43,711 nucleotides of DNA from Mediterranea massiliensis (GCA_015060685.1 SUXZ01000021.1:1-43711), one strand, 5' to 3'. Counted from the first letter of the stretch, positions 25,774-34,281 are shown. Notes: generated from the letters alone by a model not told the origin. Translations and numbers: made by a program.

Positions 25774-26510
25774 AGCACGTATTGCACCTCTTTGAACAGG
25801 TACGAGCGTTCGCGTCCGTTCTCGTCCATCAATACAAATCGTCCGTCGGCCTCTACGCGAACCAATCGGGCGGTAAATACTCCCTCTTTGTCTTGATAAG
25901 GATGCATCCCCTCGCGACGGAAAAGTGAGGCGGCATAGCGGGCTGCCAGCTCGGTGGCAAATGCCGGATTGGCTTGCAATTTGCTATATGCCTGCTTGAT
26001 GCGTTTCATTATCTCCTCCAAAATGGCTTCGCGCTGGAAATCCTTGCCAACGATTTGCTTTAGTGACACCGGATTGGGTGCATCGCTTAGGAAAGTTTCT
26101 TGGTTGATGTTCAGCCCTACGCCACAGATGCATCGGCCTATGCGGTTGCCCATCAAGTCGTTCTCTATCAGTATGCCGCAGATTTTCTTCTCCTTCCAAT
26201 AGATGTCGTTGGGCCACTTGATACTGATGTCGGAGCAGTAGTTGTCTAACGTCTCTTTGATGCAGCATGAAACGAGTTGGGAAAACAGAAATTGCTCGCG
26301 TATAGGGATGAATGTAGGGTAGCAGACGAAGCTGAAGAGCAGGTTTGCCCCTCTTTCGGCCTCCCAACTATTGCCACGTTGCCCCTTTCCGGCTGTCTGG
26401 TAGTCGGCATACACGGTTGTAAATTCGGCCATCTGCTCATTGCCATTCTCCTGGCACAACTGCCGCAGGTATCTGTTTGTAGAGTCTGTTTCGCTTAAAT
26501 GTATCATCAT
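25770..26510 (-). CDS. birA: Biotin--[acetyl-CoA-carboxylase] ligase
   Basis: A 246-residue enzyme that makes biotinyl-AMP and attaches biotin to carboxylase carrier domains. The biotin-binding loop is GKGQRGNSW (41-49), followed by KWPND (98-102) and KKICGILIE (108-116). A C-terminal SH3-like domain is present (about 195-246). It lacks the N-terminal winged-helix domain of E. coli BirA, so it is a monofunctional ligase and not a biotin repressor. It starts 6 bp after yraN. Confidence 0.95.
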   Translation of the reverse strand: MMIHLSETDSTNRYLRQLCQENGNEQMAEFTTVYADYQTAGKGQRGNSWEAERGANLLFSFVCYPTFIPIREQFLFSQLVSCCIKETLDNYCSDISIKWPNDIYWKEKKICGILIENDLMGNRIGRCICGVGLNINQETFLSDAPNPVSLKQIVGKDFQREAILEEIMKRIKQAYSKLQANPAFATELAARYAASLFRREGMHPYQDKEGVFTARLVRVEADGRFVLMDENGRERSYLFKEVQYVL

Positions 26511-26516
26511 ATCTTT

Positions 26517-26879
26517 TTAAAATGTGGGATAAAAAGCATCCGGGTAATGTTCAATCTCGAAGTGTCCCTCCTCGCCAACCACTGTGATGATATCGAAACG
26601 CACCGGCATGTCTATGCCGAACGTCTTGATGTAGGCATCGGTGGCAAGCAGGATGTGCTTGATTTTTCTTTTGTTTACTGCTTCGTGAGGTTCTTGCCAT
26701 TCGTCGGAGGTGCGCGTCTTTACCTCCACAACAACCAGACAATCCCCTTTGCTTGCCACGATGTCCAACTCCAGATGTTCTTCGCGCCAATTCCGATGGC
26801 GGATGGTGTAGCCATTCTTTTCCAAGTAAATAGCCACTGCAGCCTCGCCCGATTTGCCTAAATTGTTGTGTTTCGCCAT
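26517..26879 (-). CDS. YraN/UPF0102 family nuclease-like protein
   Basis: A 120-residue protein of the UPF0102 family, which has a restriction-endonuclease-like fold. Motifs are LGKSGEAAVAIYLEKNGY near the start and the PD-(D/E)xK-like set Glu37/Asp39 and Glu52-x-Lys54 (VVEVKTR). The biochemical role is not established; a DNA-processing nuclease or Holliday-junction-resolvase-like function is proposed for the family. It is the first gene of the operon with birA and MATE, and divergent from the small RHH-like gene. A TATTTTTG box (26906 down to 26899, minus strand) lies just upstream. Confidence 0.93.
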   Translation of the reverse strand: MAKHNNLGKSGEAAVAIYLEKNGYTIRHRNWREEHLELDIVASKGDCLVVVEVKTRTSDEWQEPHEAVNKRKIKHILLATDAYIKTFGIDMPVRFDIITVVGEEGHFEIEHYPDAFYPTF

Positions 26880-26898
26880 TATTTTATCCTTTCAACGA

Positions 26899-26906
26899 CA
26901 AAAATA
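26899..26906 (-). promoter_or_regulatory. -7 promoter element for yraN-birA-MATE
   Basis: Minus-strand TATTTTTG matches TAnnTTTG and lies 20 nt before the yraN start. No clear -33 TTTG was seen at the right spacing. Confidence 0.5.
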
Positions 26907-26918
26907 CGCTTTTTCTGC

Positions 26919-26948
26919 TTTGTTTTTAAGGAAGTAAAGTTAATTTTG
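26919..26948 (+). promoter_or_regulatory. Promoter of the small RHH-like gene and tadA
   Basis: TTTG (26919-26922) and TAATTTTG (26941-26948) with an 18-bp spacer fit the Bacteroidota consensus. The ATG at 26957 is only 8 nt after the -7 box, so the transcript would have almost no 5' leader. Confidence 0.65.
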
Positions 26949-26956
26949 CAAGAAAT

Positions 26957-27190
26957 ATGAAAAAGAGGGATATATCACGTGGCAAATATGCCAACGAAAA
27001 GGTCAAACGACAACAACGCATCGTATGTCTGATGAGTGAAGATGAGATGAAGATTGTCGACCGTTATCTTGAGCGATACAAGATAACCAACAAGTCGCGT
27101 TGGTTCCGCGAAACAGTCTTGGGATTTATTCATAAAAATATGGAAGATGACTATCCAACCCTGTTTGGAGAACATGACATGAGACGATGA
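26957..27190 (+). CDS. Small basic ribbon-helix-helix-like protein
   Basis: A 77-residue protein I cannot name. The N-terminus is very basic (MKKRDISRGKYANEKVKRQQ), followed by a short hydrophobic strand (RIVCLM) and two predicted helices (SEDEMKIVDRYLERY and KSRWFRETVLGFIHK). This strand-helix-helix layout resembles Arc/MetJ/CopG or MobC-type DNA-binding proteins. Its last codon and stop overlap the tadA start (ATGA), so the two are translationally coupled. The promoter is so close that the mRNA may be nearly leaderless. The DNA-binding role is inference. Confidence 0.7.
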   Translation: MKKRDISRGKYANEKVKRQQRIVCLMSEDEMKIVDRYLERYKITNKSRWFRETVLGFIHKNMEDDYPTLFGEHDMRR

Positions 27191-27624
27191 TGGACGACAA
27201 CTATTTCATGAAACAGGCATTGCTCGAAGCCGAAAAGGCATTCGAACGGGGCGAAGTGCCCGTAGGGGCAGTGGTGGTGTGCAAAGAGCGCATCATTGCC
27301 CGCTCGCATAACCTGACCGAAACCCTTACCGATGTCACTGCACATGCCGAGATGCAGGCCATTACGGCTGCGGCTTCGGCCATTGGCGGTAAATATCTTT
27401 CTGATTGCACGTTGTATGTAACCGTAGAACCTTGCGTGATGTGTGCCGGTGCCATTGCTTGGGCGCAGATGGGTGCATTGGTGTTTGGTGCCGAAGACGA
27501 GAAACGCGGATACCAACGTTATGCTCCACAGGCGTTGCATCCGAAAACCGTAGTCAGAAAAGGGGTCATGGCCGATGAGTGTGCTACATTGATGAAGCAG
27601 TTCTTTGCGTCAAAAAGAAGATAA
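27187..27624 (+). CDS. tadA: tRNA-specific adenosine deaminase
   Basis: A 145-residue cytidine-deaminase-fold enzyme that converts A34 to inosine in tRNA-Arg(ACG). Zinc site and catalytic residues are visible: His53-Ala-Glu55 (TAHAEMQAI) and Cys83-Val-Met-Cys86 (EPCVMCAGA). The length is close to other TadA proteins. The first ATG overlaps the stop of the upstream small gene; the next codon is also ATG, so the start could be 27190. A role on free nucleosides (guanine deaminase type) cannot be excluded, but TadA is most likely. Confidence 0.93.
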   Translation: MMDDNYFMKQALLEAEKAFERGEVPVGAVVVCKERIIARSHNLTETLTDVTAHAEMQAITAAASAIGGKYLSDCTLYVTVEPCVMCAGAIAWAQMGALVFGAEDEKRGYQRYAPQALHPKTVVRKGVMADECATLMKQFFASKRR

Positions 27625-27639
27625 ATGCCAATCACTAAT

Positions 27640-27879
27640 TTACTCCTTAACCTCTTCAAAATCCACATACTCGCCCTCTTCATCGTCGAAAATCTTCTTC
27701 CGTTTCGGACGGCCGTCTATGCGGTCTTCACTTGCTTGTTGTTGCTGGTAAGTGCCTTGTGTATAGCTGTTACGCTTGTTGCGGCCGAACAATCCACGCA
27801 CAATCGCGGCTATGAGGGTTATGCCGAATATAAATATAAATAGGATAAAAATAAGGATGAATCCAATAATAGAAAACAT
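27640..27879 (-). CDS. DUF4834 family small membrane protein
   Basis: A 79-residue protein with one N-terminal membrane helix (about 3-30, extremely Ile/Phe/Leu-rich), a short basic stretch (RGLFGRNKRN) and an acidic C-terminal tail (FDDEEGEYVDFEE). This matches the DUF4834 family of Bacteroidales. It ends the psd-pssA operon, 16 bp after pssA, and converges with tadA. The function is unknown; the context suggests a role linked to the membrane. Confidence 0.8.
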   Translation of the reverse strand: MFSIIGFILIFILFIFIFGITLIAAIVRGLFGRNKRNSYTQGTYQQQQASEDRIDGRPKRKKIFDDEEGEYVDFEEVKE

Positions 27880-27895
27880 GTAGCGTTAGTTTAGT

Positions 27896-28594
27896 TTATT
27901 GCTTCTTTTGTGTCATCAGCGAAAGTAGGATATACCATACAATGATAGCGGCAAAACCGGCAATCTGCAGGCCGATGAGCAATGCTATGCTTACGATGAT
28001 GAACAGATAACAGATTTTGTTCTCTTTCCACGAAAGACTTTTCAGTTTCAGCGAGAACATGGGAATTTCCGATACCAATAACCATGAGAAGAGGCAGACA
28101 AGTGCCAATGTCAATAGGGGGTGATAGCTTGCAAGGGGGTAGCAGCCTGCTACGAATGAAGACCAGAACAAGGCGTTGGCCGGTACGGGCAATCCGATGA
28201 ACGAAGTGGTTTGACGGGTATCGTTATTGAACTTGGCCAGTCGGAGGGCCGAGAATACAGCAATCAGGAAGGCTGCATAGGGCAACCAAGGAGCTAAGAA
28301 AGCGAGTTGCTCAGGATAGTGAATCTCCTTGAACAGTGAGAATACAATCAAGGCCGGAGCAATGCCGAAGCTGATGTCGTCGGCCAACGAGTCGAGATCC
28401 TTCCCGATGTTGGAGTAGGCATGCAACAAGCGTGCGGCAAATCCGTCGAAGAAGTCGAAAGCAGCACCGATAAAGATGAAAAGCAAAGCCATCTCGAAGC
28501 GGGCATGGAAAGCCATGACGCATGCAATGCATCCCGAGAACAGGTTCAGACAAGTCAGTGTGTTGGGAATATGACGTGTAATGCAGTTAGCCAT
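27896..28594 (-). CDS. pssA: CDP-diacylglycerol--serine O-phosphatidyltransferase
   Basis: A 232-residue inner-membrane enzyme that makes phosphatidylserine from CDP-diacylglycerol and serine. The CDP-alcohol phosphotransferase motif DGxxAR-x8-GxxxDxxxD is complete (Asp50, Gly51, Ala54, Arg55, Gly64, Asp68, Asp72). Several hydrophobic helices follow. It starts 6 bp after psd, so the two consecutive steps of phosphatidylethanolamine synthesis are coupled in one operon. Confidence 0.96.
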   Translation of the reverse strand: MANCITRHIPNTLTCLNLFSGCIACVMAFHARFEMALLFIFIGAAFDFFDGFAARLLHAYSNIGKDLDSLADDISFGIAPALIVFSLFKEIHYPEQLAFLAPWLPYAAFLIAVFSALRLAKFNNDTRQTTSFIGLPVPANALFWSSFVAGCYPLASYHPLLTLALVCLFSWLLVSEIPMFSLKLKSLSWKENKICYLFIIVSIALLIGLQIAGFAAIIVWYILLSLMTQKKQ

Positions 28595-28600
28595 AATTAC

Positions 28601-29287
28601 TTATTTAAGACGGGCTATAATGGTTTGGTTTCCGGTGGTTTTTTGTCCCATTTCTACCAGTACTTCAGTGCCGATAGGCAAGTAAACATCCACACGCGAA
28701 CCTAACTTAATGAATCCCATATGTTCGTCGATGAAGCACTCTTCTCCTTCGGTCGCATAGGTTACGATACGTCTGGCCATGGCTCCGGCAATCTGTCTGG
28801 CCATCACCTCTATGCCTTCGGGTGTTTCAATCACCACCATCGAACGTTCGTTGTCGGTACTTGCCTTGGGTAGCCAAGCCTTCAGGAACTTACCGTTCTG
28901 GTGACCGATTTTCTTCACCACACCATCCACCGGATACCAGTTGGCATGCACGTTCAACGGGCTCATGAAGATGGAGATCATCAATCGTTTATCATGAAAA
29001 TACTCGTTTTCGTCCACCTCTTCAATCACTACCACCTTTCCGTCGGCAGGAGCCACTACCACCTTTTCGGTATCTTGGTTGAAATAGCGGATGGGGCAAC
29101 GGAAAAAATTAACTAAAACCGCATACAGCACGGTGCTGATGGCAAAACCGATATAAAATAGTGATTTATTGTCAAAGCAAAAATATAGAATGGCATTTAA
29201 TGCTATCAATATCAGTATGCTGGAAATCAGGGTTACTGTACCTTCACGGTGAATCCTGATTTTTCGTATTTTTCTTAGTCTCTTCAT
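28601..29287 (-). CDS. psd: Phosphatidylserine decarboxylase (short PSD-A type)
   Basis: A 228-residue membrane-anchored enzyme that turns phosphatidylserine into phosphatidylethanolamine. Two N-terminal membrane helices (about 18-37 and 42-60) are followed by [21 protein letters not shown] (His114) and the self-cleavage motif LGS (195-197 in [11 protein letters not shown]), where Ser197 becomes the pyruvoyl group. The length fits the short PSD-A subtype; E. coli Psd is longer. It is the first gene of the operon and has its own upstream promoter. Confidence 0.95.
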   Translation of the reverse strand: MKRLRKIRKIRIHREGTVTLISSILILIALNAILYFCFDNKSLFYIGFAISTVLYAVLVNFFRCPIRYFNQDTEKVVVAPADGKVVVIEEVDENEYFHDKRLMISIFMSPLNVHANWYPVDGVVKKIGHQNGKFLKAWLPKASTDNERSMVVIETPEGIEVMARQIAGAMARRIVTYATEGEECFIDEHMGFIKLGSRVDVYLPIGTEVLVEMGQKTTGNQTIIARLK

Positions 29288-29322
29288 TAATATAGTCTTC
29301 CCTATTTAATAGAAATTATTTG

Positions 29323-29354
29323 CAAAAATAGTCTTATTTTGATAATATCCCAAG
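29323..29354 (-). promoter_or_regulatory. Promoter of the psd-pssA-DUF4834 operon
   Basis: On the minus strand CTTG (29354 down to 29351) and TATTTTTG (29330 down to 29323) are separated by 20 bp, one mismatch to the TTTG/TAnnTTTG consensus. The psd ATG lies about 35 nt downstream. Confidence 0.65.
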
Positions 29355-29459
29355 AAAAACAGAGATAAATACATTTAGTTGCAACTTTTTCTTAAATATT
29401 TTGGCCGAATCTTCAGGAGAATGTACCTTTATGCACTCAAATTTGGATGTTTTTATTTT

Positions 29460-32400
29460 ATGCAGGATTTTGTTCACTTACACGTTCACACCCACTACTC
29501 CTTGCTCGATGGGCAGGCCAGTGTTAGCCGTTTGGTAGATAAAGCCATGAAAGATGGCATGAAGGGAATTGCTATTACCGACCATGGCAACATGTATGGT
29601 ATCAAGGAGTTTATCAACTACGTCAGCAAGAAGAATAAGGGAGTTGCTCCCGAAGAACGTTTCAAACCAATTATCGGTTGTGAGATGTATGTGGCCCGAC
29701 GTGGAAAGGAAAAGCGCGAAGGTAAACAAGACCAAAGCGGTTGGCACTTGATTGTGTTGGCTAAGAACGAAAAGGGTTACCACAACTTGATAAAACTTGT
29801 GTCAAGAGCTTGGACAGAAGGTTACTATATGCGCCCTCGTACCGACCGAAAAGACTTGGAGAAGTATCACGAAGGATTGATTGTTTGTTCGGCTTGTATC
29901 GGTGGCGAGGTGCCTAAAAAGATTCTGAACGGCCAAATGGAGGATGCCGAAGAGGCGGTGCGTTGGTATAAAAAACTCTTTGGCGAGGATTATTATTTGG
30001 AGTTGCAGCGCCATCCGGCAACAGTAGAGCGAGCCAACCACGAAGCCTATCCGTTGCAGCAACAAGCCAATAAGGTGATGATGGAATTGGCTAAGAAATA
30101 CGACATTAAGCTTATCTGTTCGAACGATGTGCATTTTGTCGATGAAGAAAATGCCGAAGCTCACGACCGCCTCATCTGTTTAAGTACGCAAAAAGACTTG
30201 GACGACCCCTCTCGTATGCTCTATACCAAGCAGGAGTGGATGAAGACACAGGCCGAGATGAACGAACTCTTTGCCGATGTGCCCGAAGCCTTGAGCAACA
30301 CCATCGAGATTCTGAATAAGGTTGAAACCTATTCCATCGACCATGCGCCCATTATGCCCACCTTTGCCATCCCCGAAGAGTTTGGTACCGAAGAGGGCTA
30401 TCGGAAAACATACACCGAAGAGGACCTCTACAACGAGTTTACCCAAGACGAAAACGGCAATGTGGTGATGAGCCGCGAGGATGGTGAGGCCAAAATCAAG
30501 CGTTTGGGCGGTTATGATAAACTCTACCGCATCAAGTTGGAAGGCGACTATTTGGCTAAGTTGGCTTTCGATGGAGCCAAGAAACTCTATGGCGACCCGC
30601 TGACCGAAGAGGTGGCCGAACGGTTGAAGTTCGAGCTATACATCATGAAGACTATGGGTTTCCCCGGTTACTTTCTTATCGTGCAAGACTTTATTGCTGC
30701 AGCTCGCGAGCAGTTGGGCGTTTGGGTAGGACCCGGTCGTGGTTCGGCTGCCGGTTCGGCGGTGGCCTATTGTTTGGGAATCACCAAGATCGACCCGATT
30801 AAGTACGACTTGCTGTTCGAGCGTTTCTTGAATCCCGACCGTATCTCGTTGCCCGATATCGATGTGGATTTCGATGATGACGGCCGTGGCGAAGTGTTGC
30901 GTTGGGTAACCGAAAAGTATGGCCAAGAGAAGGTAGCACATATTATTACTTATGGTACCATGGCTACCAAGATGGCCATTAAGGATGTGGCACGTGTTCA
31001 GAAATTGCCCTTGCCCGAATCCGATCGCTTGTGTAAGTTAGTGCCCGATAAATTGGCATCGGGAAAGAAATTGAATCTGCCAAATGCCATCGAAGAGATA
31101 CCCGAATTGCAACAGGCAGAAGCCTCGCCCGACCCCTTGCTGCACAATACGATGAAGTATGCCAAGATGTTGGAAGGAAACGTGCGTGGAACAGGTGTGC
31201 ATGCTTGCGGAACCATTATCTGCCGTGATGATATTACCGATTGGGTGCCGGTGAGTACAGCCGACGACAAGGAAACGGGCGAGAAGATGCTCGTTACACA
31301 ATACGAAGGTTCGGTAATCGAGGAAACCGGCCTCATTAAGATGGACTTCTTGGGTTTGAAGACGCTCTCTATCCTAAAAGAAGCCGTGGAAAATGTACGA
31401 CTTTCGCGAGGCATAGAGGTGGATATAGACAATGTGCCCATCGATGACCCGTTGACATATAAGTTATATTGTGAAGGGCGCACCATCGGAACGTTCCAGT
31501 TCGAATCGCCCGGTATGCAGAAATACTTGCGCGAATTGCAACCCAGTGTCTTCGAAGACCTTATTGCGATGAATGCCCTCTATCGTCCGGGACCGATGGA
31601 TTACATTCCCGACTTTATCGACCGTAAGCAAGGGCGCAAGCCGATTGAGTACGACTTGCCGGTGATGGAAAAATACCTGAAGGATACCTATGGCATTACG
31701 GTCTATCAGGAGCAGGTGATGCTCCTGTCGCGTCTGTTGGCCGACTTTACCCGTGGCGAGTCCGATGCCCTGCGTAAGGCAATGGGTAAGAAGTTGCGCG
31801 ACAAGCTGGATCAGATGAAGCCCAAATTCATCAGTGGAGGCGAGAAGAACGGACACGACCCGAAGATTTTGGAGAAGATTTGGGCCGACTGGGAAAAATT
31901 TGCTTCCTATGCCTTCAACAAGAGCCACGCCACTTGCTACTCGTGGGTGGCCTATCAGACAGCCTACATGAAGGCCAACTATCCGGCCGAATACATGGCC
32001 GCCGTGATGAGCCGAAGCAAGGATATTGCCGATGTTACCAAACTGATGGACGAATGTAAGGCAATGGGCATCCGCGTGTTGGGTCCCGATGTAAACGAAA
32101 GTAACCTGAAGTTTACTGTAAACAAGAGTGGCGACATCCGTTTCGGTTTGGGTGCTGTAAAGGGTGTGGGCGAATCGGCCGTACAAAGCATTATTGACGA
32201 ACGCCGGAAGAATGGCCCTTATACCAATGTGTTCGATTTGGTACAGCGTGTCAACCTGAATGCTTGCAACCGCCGTGCGGTGGAAAGTATGGCACTGGCA
32301 GGTGCATTGGACAGCTTCACCGAATTGAAGCGCGAACAATATTTTGCCCTGAACACCAAGAACGAAGCCTTCCTGGATACCCTTTTGCGCTATGGTAACC

Positions 32401-33149
32401 GTTATCAAGTGGACAAGGCCACAGCTGCCAACTCGTTGTTTGGTGGAGAAAACATGGTGGAGATAGCCACCCCCGACATTCCGCAAGCCGATTCGTGGAG
32501 CGATTTGGAACGCTTGAACAAGGAACGCGATTTGGTGGGCATCTACCTCTCTGCCCATCCGTTGGACGAGTTCCAGGTAATTTTGGAGCAGGTGTGCAAC
32601 ACCAAGATGAAAGAGTTGGAAGACCTCTCTCCGTTGGTTACTCGCGAAGAGATAACCTTGGGTGGTATGGTGACCGGTTTGCGCACCGGCAATACCAAGA
32701 AAGGCAATCCTTATGGCATTGCCAAGATTGAAGACTATTCCGGATCGGGCGAACTGGCGTTCTTCGGTCAGGATTGGGTGAACTTCCAAGGCTACTTGGG
32801 CGAACGCACCTTCCTATTTATAAAAGGCCGTTGCCAGCCCAGAACATATAAGCAAGACGAATTGGAGTTCAAGGTAATCTCAATGGAGTTGTTGCCCGAT
32901 GTAAAAGATCGTCTGCTTGAGAGAATCACGATTACCATGCCGTTGGAGAAGTTGGACAAGACGTTAGTGATGGAATTGGTCGAGCTGGCTCGTAAATCGC
33001 CCGGAAATACCGAATTACACTTCTGTATTACCGATCAAATAGCGAAGCATGTTGTCGATTTGAAATCCACCAACATGAAAGTTTCCGTTACGCGCGAATT
33101 AATTTCATTTATTAAACAGCACGAAGAATTTGATTTCCGAATAAATTAA
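29460..33149 (+). CDS. dnaE: DNA polymerase III subunit alpha
   Basis: Replicative polymerase of about 1229 residues. I chose the ATG at 29460 because the PHP domain begins at once (MQDFVHLHVHTHYSLLDG), as in other DnaE proteins; an in-frame ATG at 29379 would add 27 residues rich in Phe and Arg that look untranslated. The order is: PHP domain (about 1-270), palm/finger domains with catalytic acidic motif PDIDVDF (Asp466, 468, 470), beta-binding and HhH region (KGVGESAVQSI), and a C-terminal OB fold. It ends 61 bp before trxA, whose promoter lies in the last codons of dnaE. This is the DnaE1 type and not PolC or DnaE2. Confidence 0.97.
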   Translation: MQDFVHLHVHTHYSLLDGQASVSRLVDKAMKDGMKGIAITDHGNMYGIKEFINYVSKKNKGVAPEERFKPIIGCEMYVARRGKEKREGKQDQSGWHLIVLAKNEKGYHNLIKLVSRAWTEGYYMRPRTDRKDLEKYHEGLIVCSACIGGEVPKKILNGQMEDAEEAVRWYKKLFGEDYYLELQRHPATVERANHEAYPLQQQANKVMMELAKKYDIKLICSNDVHFVDEENAEAHDRLICLSTQKDLDDPSRMLYTKQEWMKTQAEMNELFADVPEALSNTIEILNKVETYSIDHAPIMPTFAIPEEFGTEEGYRKTYTEEDLYNEFTQDENGNVVMSREDGEAKIKRLGGYDKLYRIKLEGDYLAKLAFDGAKKLYGDPLTEEVAERLKFELYIMKTMGFPGYFLIVQDFIAAAREQLGVWVGPGRGSAAGSAVAYCLGITKIDPIKYDLLFERFLNPDRISLPDIDVDFDDDGRGEVLRWVTEKYGQEKVAHIITYGTMATKMAIKDVARVQKLPLPESDRLCKLVPDKLASGKKLNLPNAIEEIPELQQAEASPDPLLHNTMKYAKMLEGNVRGTGVHACGTIICRDDITDWVPVSTADDKETGEKMLVTQYEGSVIEETGLIKMDFLGLKTLSILKEAVENVRLSRGIEVDIDNVPIDDPLTYKLYCEGRTIGTFQFESPGMQKYLRELQPSVFEDLIAMNALYRPGPMDYIPDFIDRKQGRKPIEYDLPVMEKYLKDTYGITVYQEQVMLLSRLLADFTRGESDALRKAMGKKLRDKLDQMKPKFISGGEKNGHDPKILEKIWADWEKFASYAFNKSHATCYSWVAYQTAYMKANYPAEYMAAVMSRSKDIADVTKLMDECKAMGIRVLGPDVNESNLKFTVNKSGDIRFGLGAVKGVGESAVQSIIDERRKNGPYTNVFDLVQRVNLNACNRRAVESMALAGALDSFTELKREQYFALNTKNEAFLDTLLRYGNRYQVDKATAANSLFGGENMVEIATPDIPQADSWSDLERLNKERDLVGIYLSAHPLDEFQVILEQVCNTKMKELEDLSPLVTREEITLGGMVTGLRTGNTKKGNPYGIAKIEDYSGSGELAFFGQDWVNFQGYLGERTFLFIKGRCQPRTYKQDELEFKVISMELLPDVKDRLLERITITMPLEKLDKTLVMELVELARKSPGNTELHFCITDQIAKHVVDLKSTNMKVSVTRELISFIKQHEEFDFRIN

Positions 33150-33158
33150 TTATATTTG
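33129..33158 (+). promoter_or_regulatory. Promoter of trxA inside the end of dnaE
   Basis: TTTG (33129-33132) and TATATTTG (33151-33158), 18 bp apart, fit the Bacteroidota consensus. They overlap the final dnaE codons and stop. The leader to the trxA ATG is about 45 nt and consists of AT-rich AAATCATAAAT-type repeats. Confidence 0.7.
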
Positions 33159-33210
33159 CACTCACAATCCATAAAATTAAATCATAAATAATAAATCATA
33201 AATCAAAACT

Positions 33211-33525
33211 ATGGCATTAGAAATTACAGACAGCAATTACAAGGAGATTCTGGCAGAAGGCAAGCCGGTAGTAATCGACTTTTGGGCACCTTGGTGTGGC
33301 CCTTGCAAAATGGTAGGTCCAATCATCGACGAATTGGCTACTGAGTACGAAGGGAAAGCCATCATTGGCAAGTGCGATGTGGACGATAACGACGATGTAG
33401 CTTCAGAATTTGGCATCCGCAACATCCCTACAGTCCTCTTCTTCAAGGGCGGTCAGTTGGTTGACAAGCAAGTAGGTTCGGCTCCTAAGGCTACCTATGT
33501 AGCCAAGATCGATGCGTTGCTTTAA
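33211..33525 (+). CDS. trxA: Thioredoxin
   Basis: A 104-residue cytoplasmic thiol-disulfide reductant. Active-site motif WCGPCK has Cys29 and Cys32, and the cis-proline lies in RNIPTVLFF. There is no signal peptide. Length is that of classical thioredoxin 1. It has its own promoter and is followed after 31 bp by a small acidic gene. Confidence 0.97.
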   Translation: MALEITDSNYKEILAEGKPVVIDFWAPWCGPCKMVGPIIDELATEYEGKAIIGKCDVDDNDDVASEFGIRNIPTVLFFKGGQLVDKQVGSAPKATYVAKIDALL

Positions 33526-33556
33526 TCCACCTTCTCATTCCTAAAATAGCGCAACT

Positions 33557-33880
33557 ATGAACGATGAATTTTTGAAAGACGATATCGATGACGAAAAGAC
33601 CATCGAATTCATCAAGAACTATCTGCCCCAGGATTTGAAAGAGAAATTCACCGACGATGAGTTCTACTACTTTCTCGACCTGATCGATGAGTATTACGTG
33701 GAAAGCGGCATCCTCGATGCTCAACCCGATGCCGATGGCTGTGTGGAAATCGATTTGGAAAAGATTGTAGATTACATCGTAAAGGAAGCCAAGAAGGACG
33801 AAATGGGCGATTACGATCCCGAAGAAATCCTTTTTGTGGTTCAAGGCGAAATGGAATACACCGATTCGTTGGGCGAATAA
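33557..33880 (+). CDS. Small acidic conserved hypothetical protein
   Basis: A 107-residue, very acidic cytoplasmic protein without a recognised domain. It starts MNDEFLKDDIDDEKT and is predicted mostly helical (YFLDLIDEYYVESG, IVDYIVKEAKK). I know similar short acidic proteins downstream of trxA in Bacteroidales only as hypotheticals. It follows trxA by 31 bp and ends before a hairpin, so it is probably co-transcribed with trxA. No function can be given. Confidence 0.75.
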   Translation: MNDEFLKDDIDDEKTIEFIKNYLPQDLKEKFTDDEFYYFLDLIDEYYVESGILDAQPDADGCVEIDLEKIVDYIVKEAKKDEMGDYDPEEILFVVQGEMEYTDSLGE

Positions 33881-33900
33881 GCCCTGACGATAAGCATACA

Positions 33901-33933
33901 CAAGCCCCCTTACCTCTTAGGCAAGGGGGCTTG
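33901..33933. terminator. Hairpin after the trxA unit
   Basis: CAAGCCCCCTT (33901-33911) and AAGGGGGCTTG (33923-33933) form a perfect GC-rich 11-bp stem with an 11-nt loop. The T-tract after it is poor. It probably stops or stabilises the trxA transcript. Confidence 0.75.
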
Positions 33934-33953
33934 CTGTTATCTAATGTTACCCT

Positions 33954-34060
33954 GTTAACGGGTAACAAAACAGAATTGTCACTGACGACCGATTTCGGCC
34001 TTAACTTATGACCGAGCCTGGTCTTAACTTACGACCAACCTTTGCCTTAAGTTATGATTC
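33954..34060. repeat. 23-nt-period array with TTAACTTA and GACC/GGTC dyads (4-5 units)
   Basis: Units start at 33977, 34000, 34023 and 34046, exactly 23 nt apart. CTTAACTTATGACC, CTTAACTTACGACC and CTTAAGTTATGATT head the last three. A more diverged unit (GTTAAC at 33954) fits the same phase. Between the heads lie small dyads such as GACCGAGCCTGGTC (34010-34023). A palindrome GTTACCC/GGGTAAC (33946-33952 with 33960-33966) opens the array. It lies between the convergent trxA and tsaE units. Function unknown. Confidence 0.75.
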
Positions 34061-34161
34061 AAATAACTAGGCAATTTCCTCTGAAATGCTTCGTAATTTT
34101 TTTGTTCTCTGCAGACAAAATTCTTGGGGACTGCCGAGAAGAAAGCTGTTTGTGACTGAGA

Positions 34162-34213
34162 AAAATTAAAATATCGGTGGTATTCTAATAAATACCGTCG
34201 ATATTTTAATTTT
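34162..34213. repeat. Long inverted repeat (23-bp stem, 6-nt loop)
   Basis: The arm at 34162-34184 pairs with 34191-34213 over all 23 positions if two G-U pairs are allowed in RNA (two mismatches in DNA). The stem is mainly AT with a GC-richer end near the loop. It lies between array 33954-34060 and the tsaE terminator, 34061-34161 holding nothing recognisable. It is larger than a usual terminator and could be a stable RNA hairpin or a small mobile-like palindrome. Confidence 0.8.
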
Positions 34214-34250
34214 ATGTAGTGGGTAAGTGTTTTCGTTGTGCTACAAAACA

Positions 34251-34281
34251 AAAAATCCTCTGTGGAGTACAGAGGATTTTT
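34251..34281 (-). terminator. Terminator of the kinase-aroA-tsaE operon
   Basis: AAAAATCCTCTG (34251-34262) and CAGAGGATTTTT (34270-34281) form a 12-bp stem with a 7-nt loop. On the minus strand the stem runs into a T-tract after the tsaE stop codon (34315). Confidence 0.88.

Noticed and set aside
29379..29459. Upstream in-frame start for dnaE
   Set aside because: The extra 27 residues precede the normal PHP-domain N-terminus and do not resemble DnaE; the ATG at 29460 gives the canonical start.
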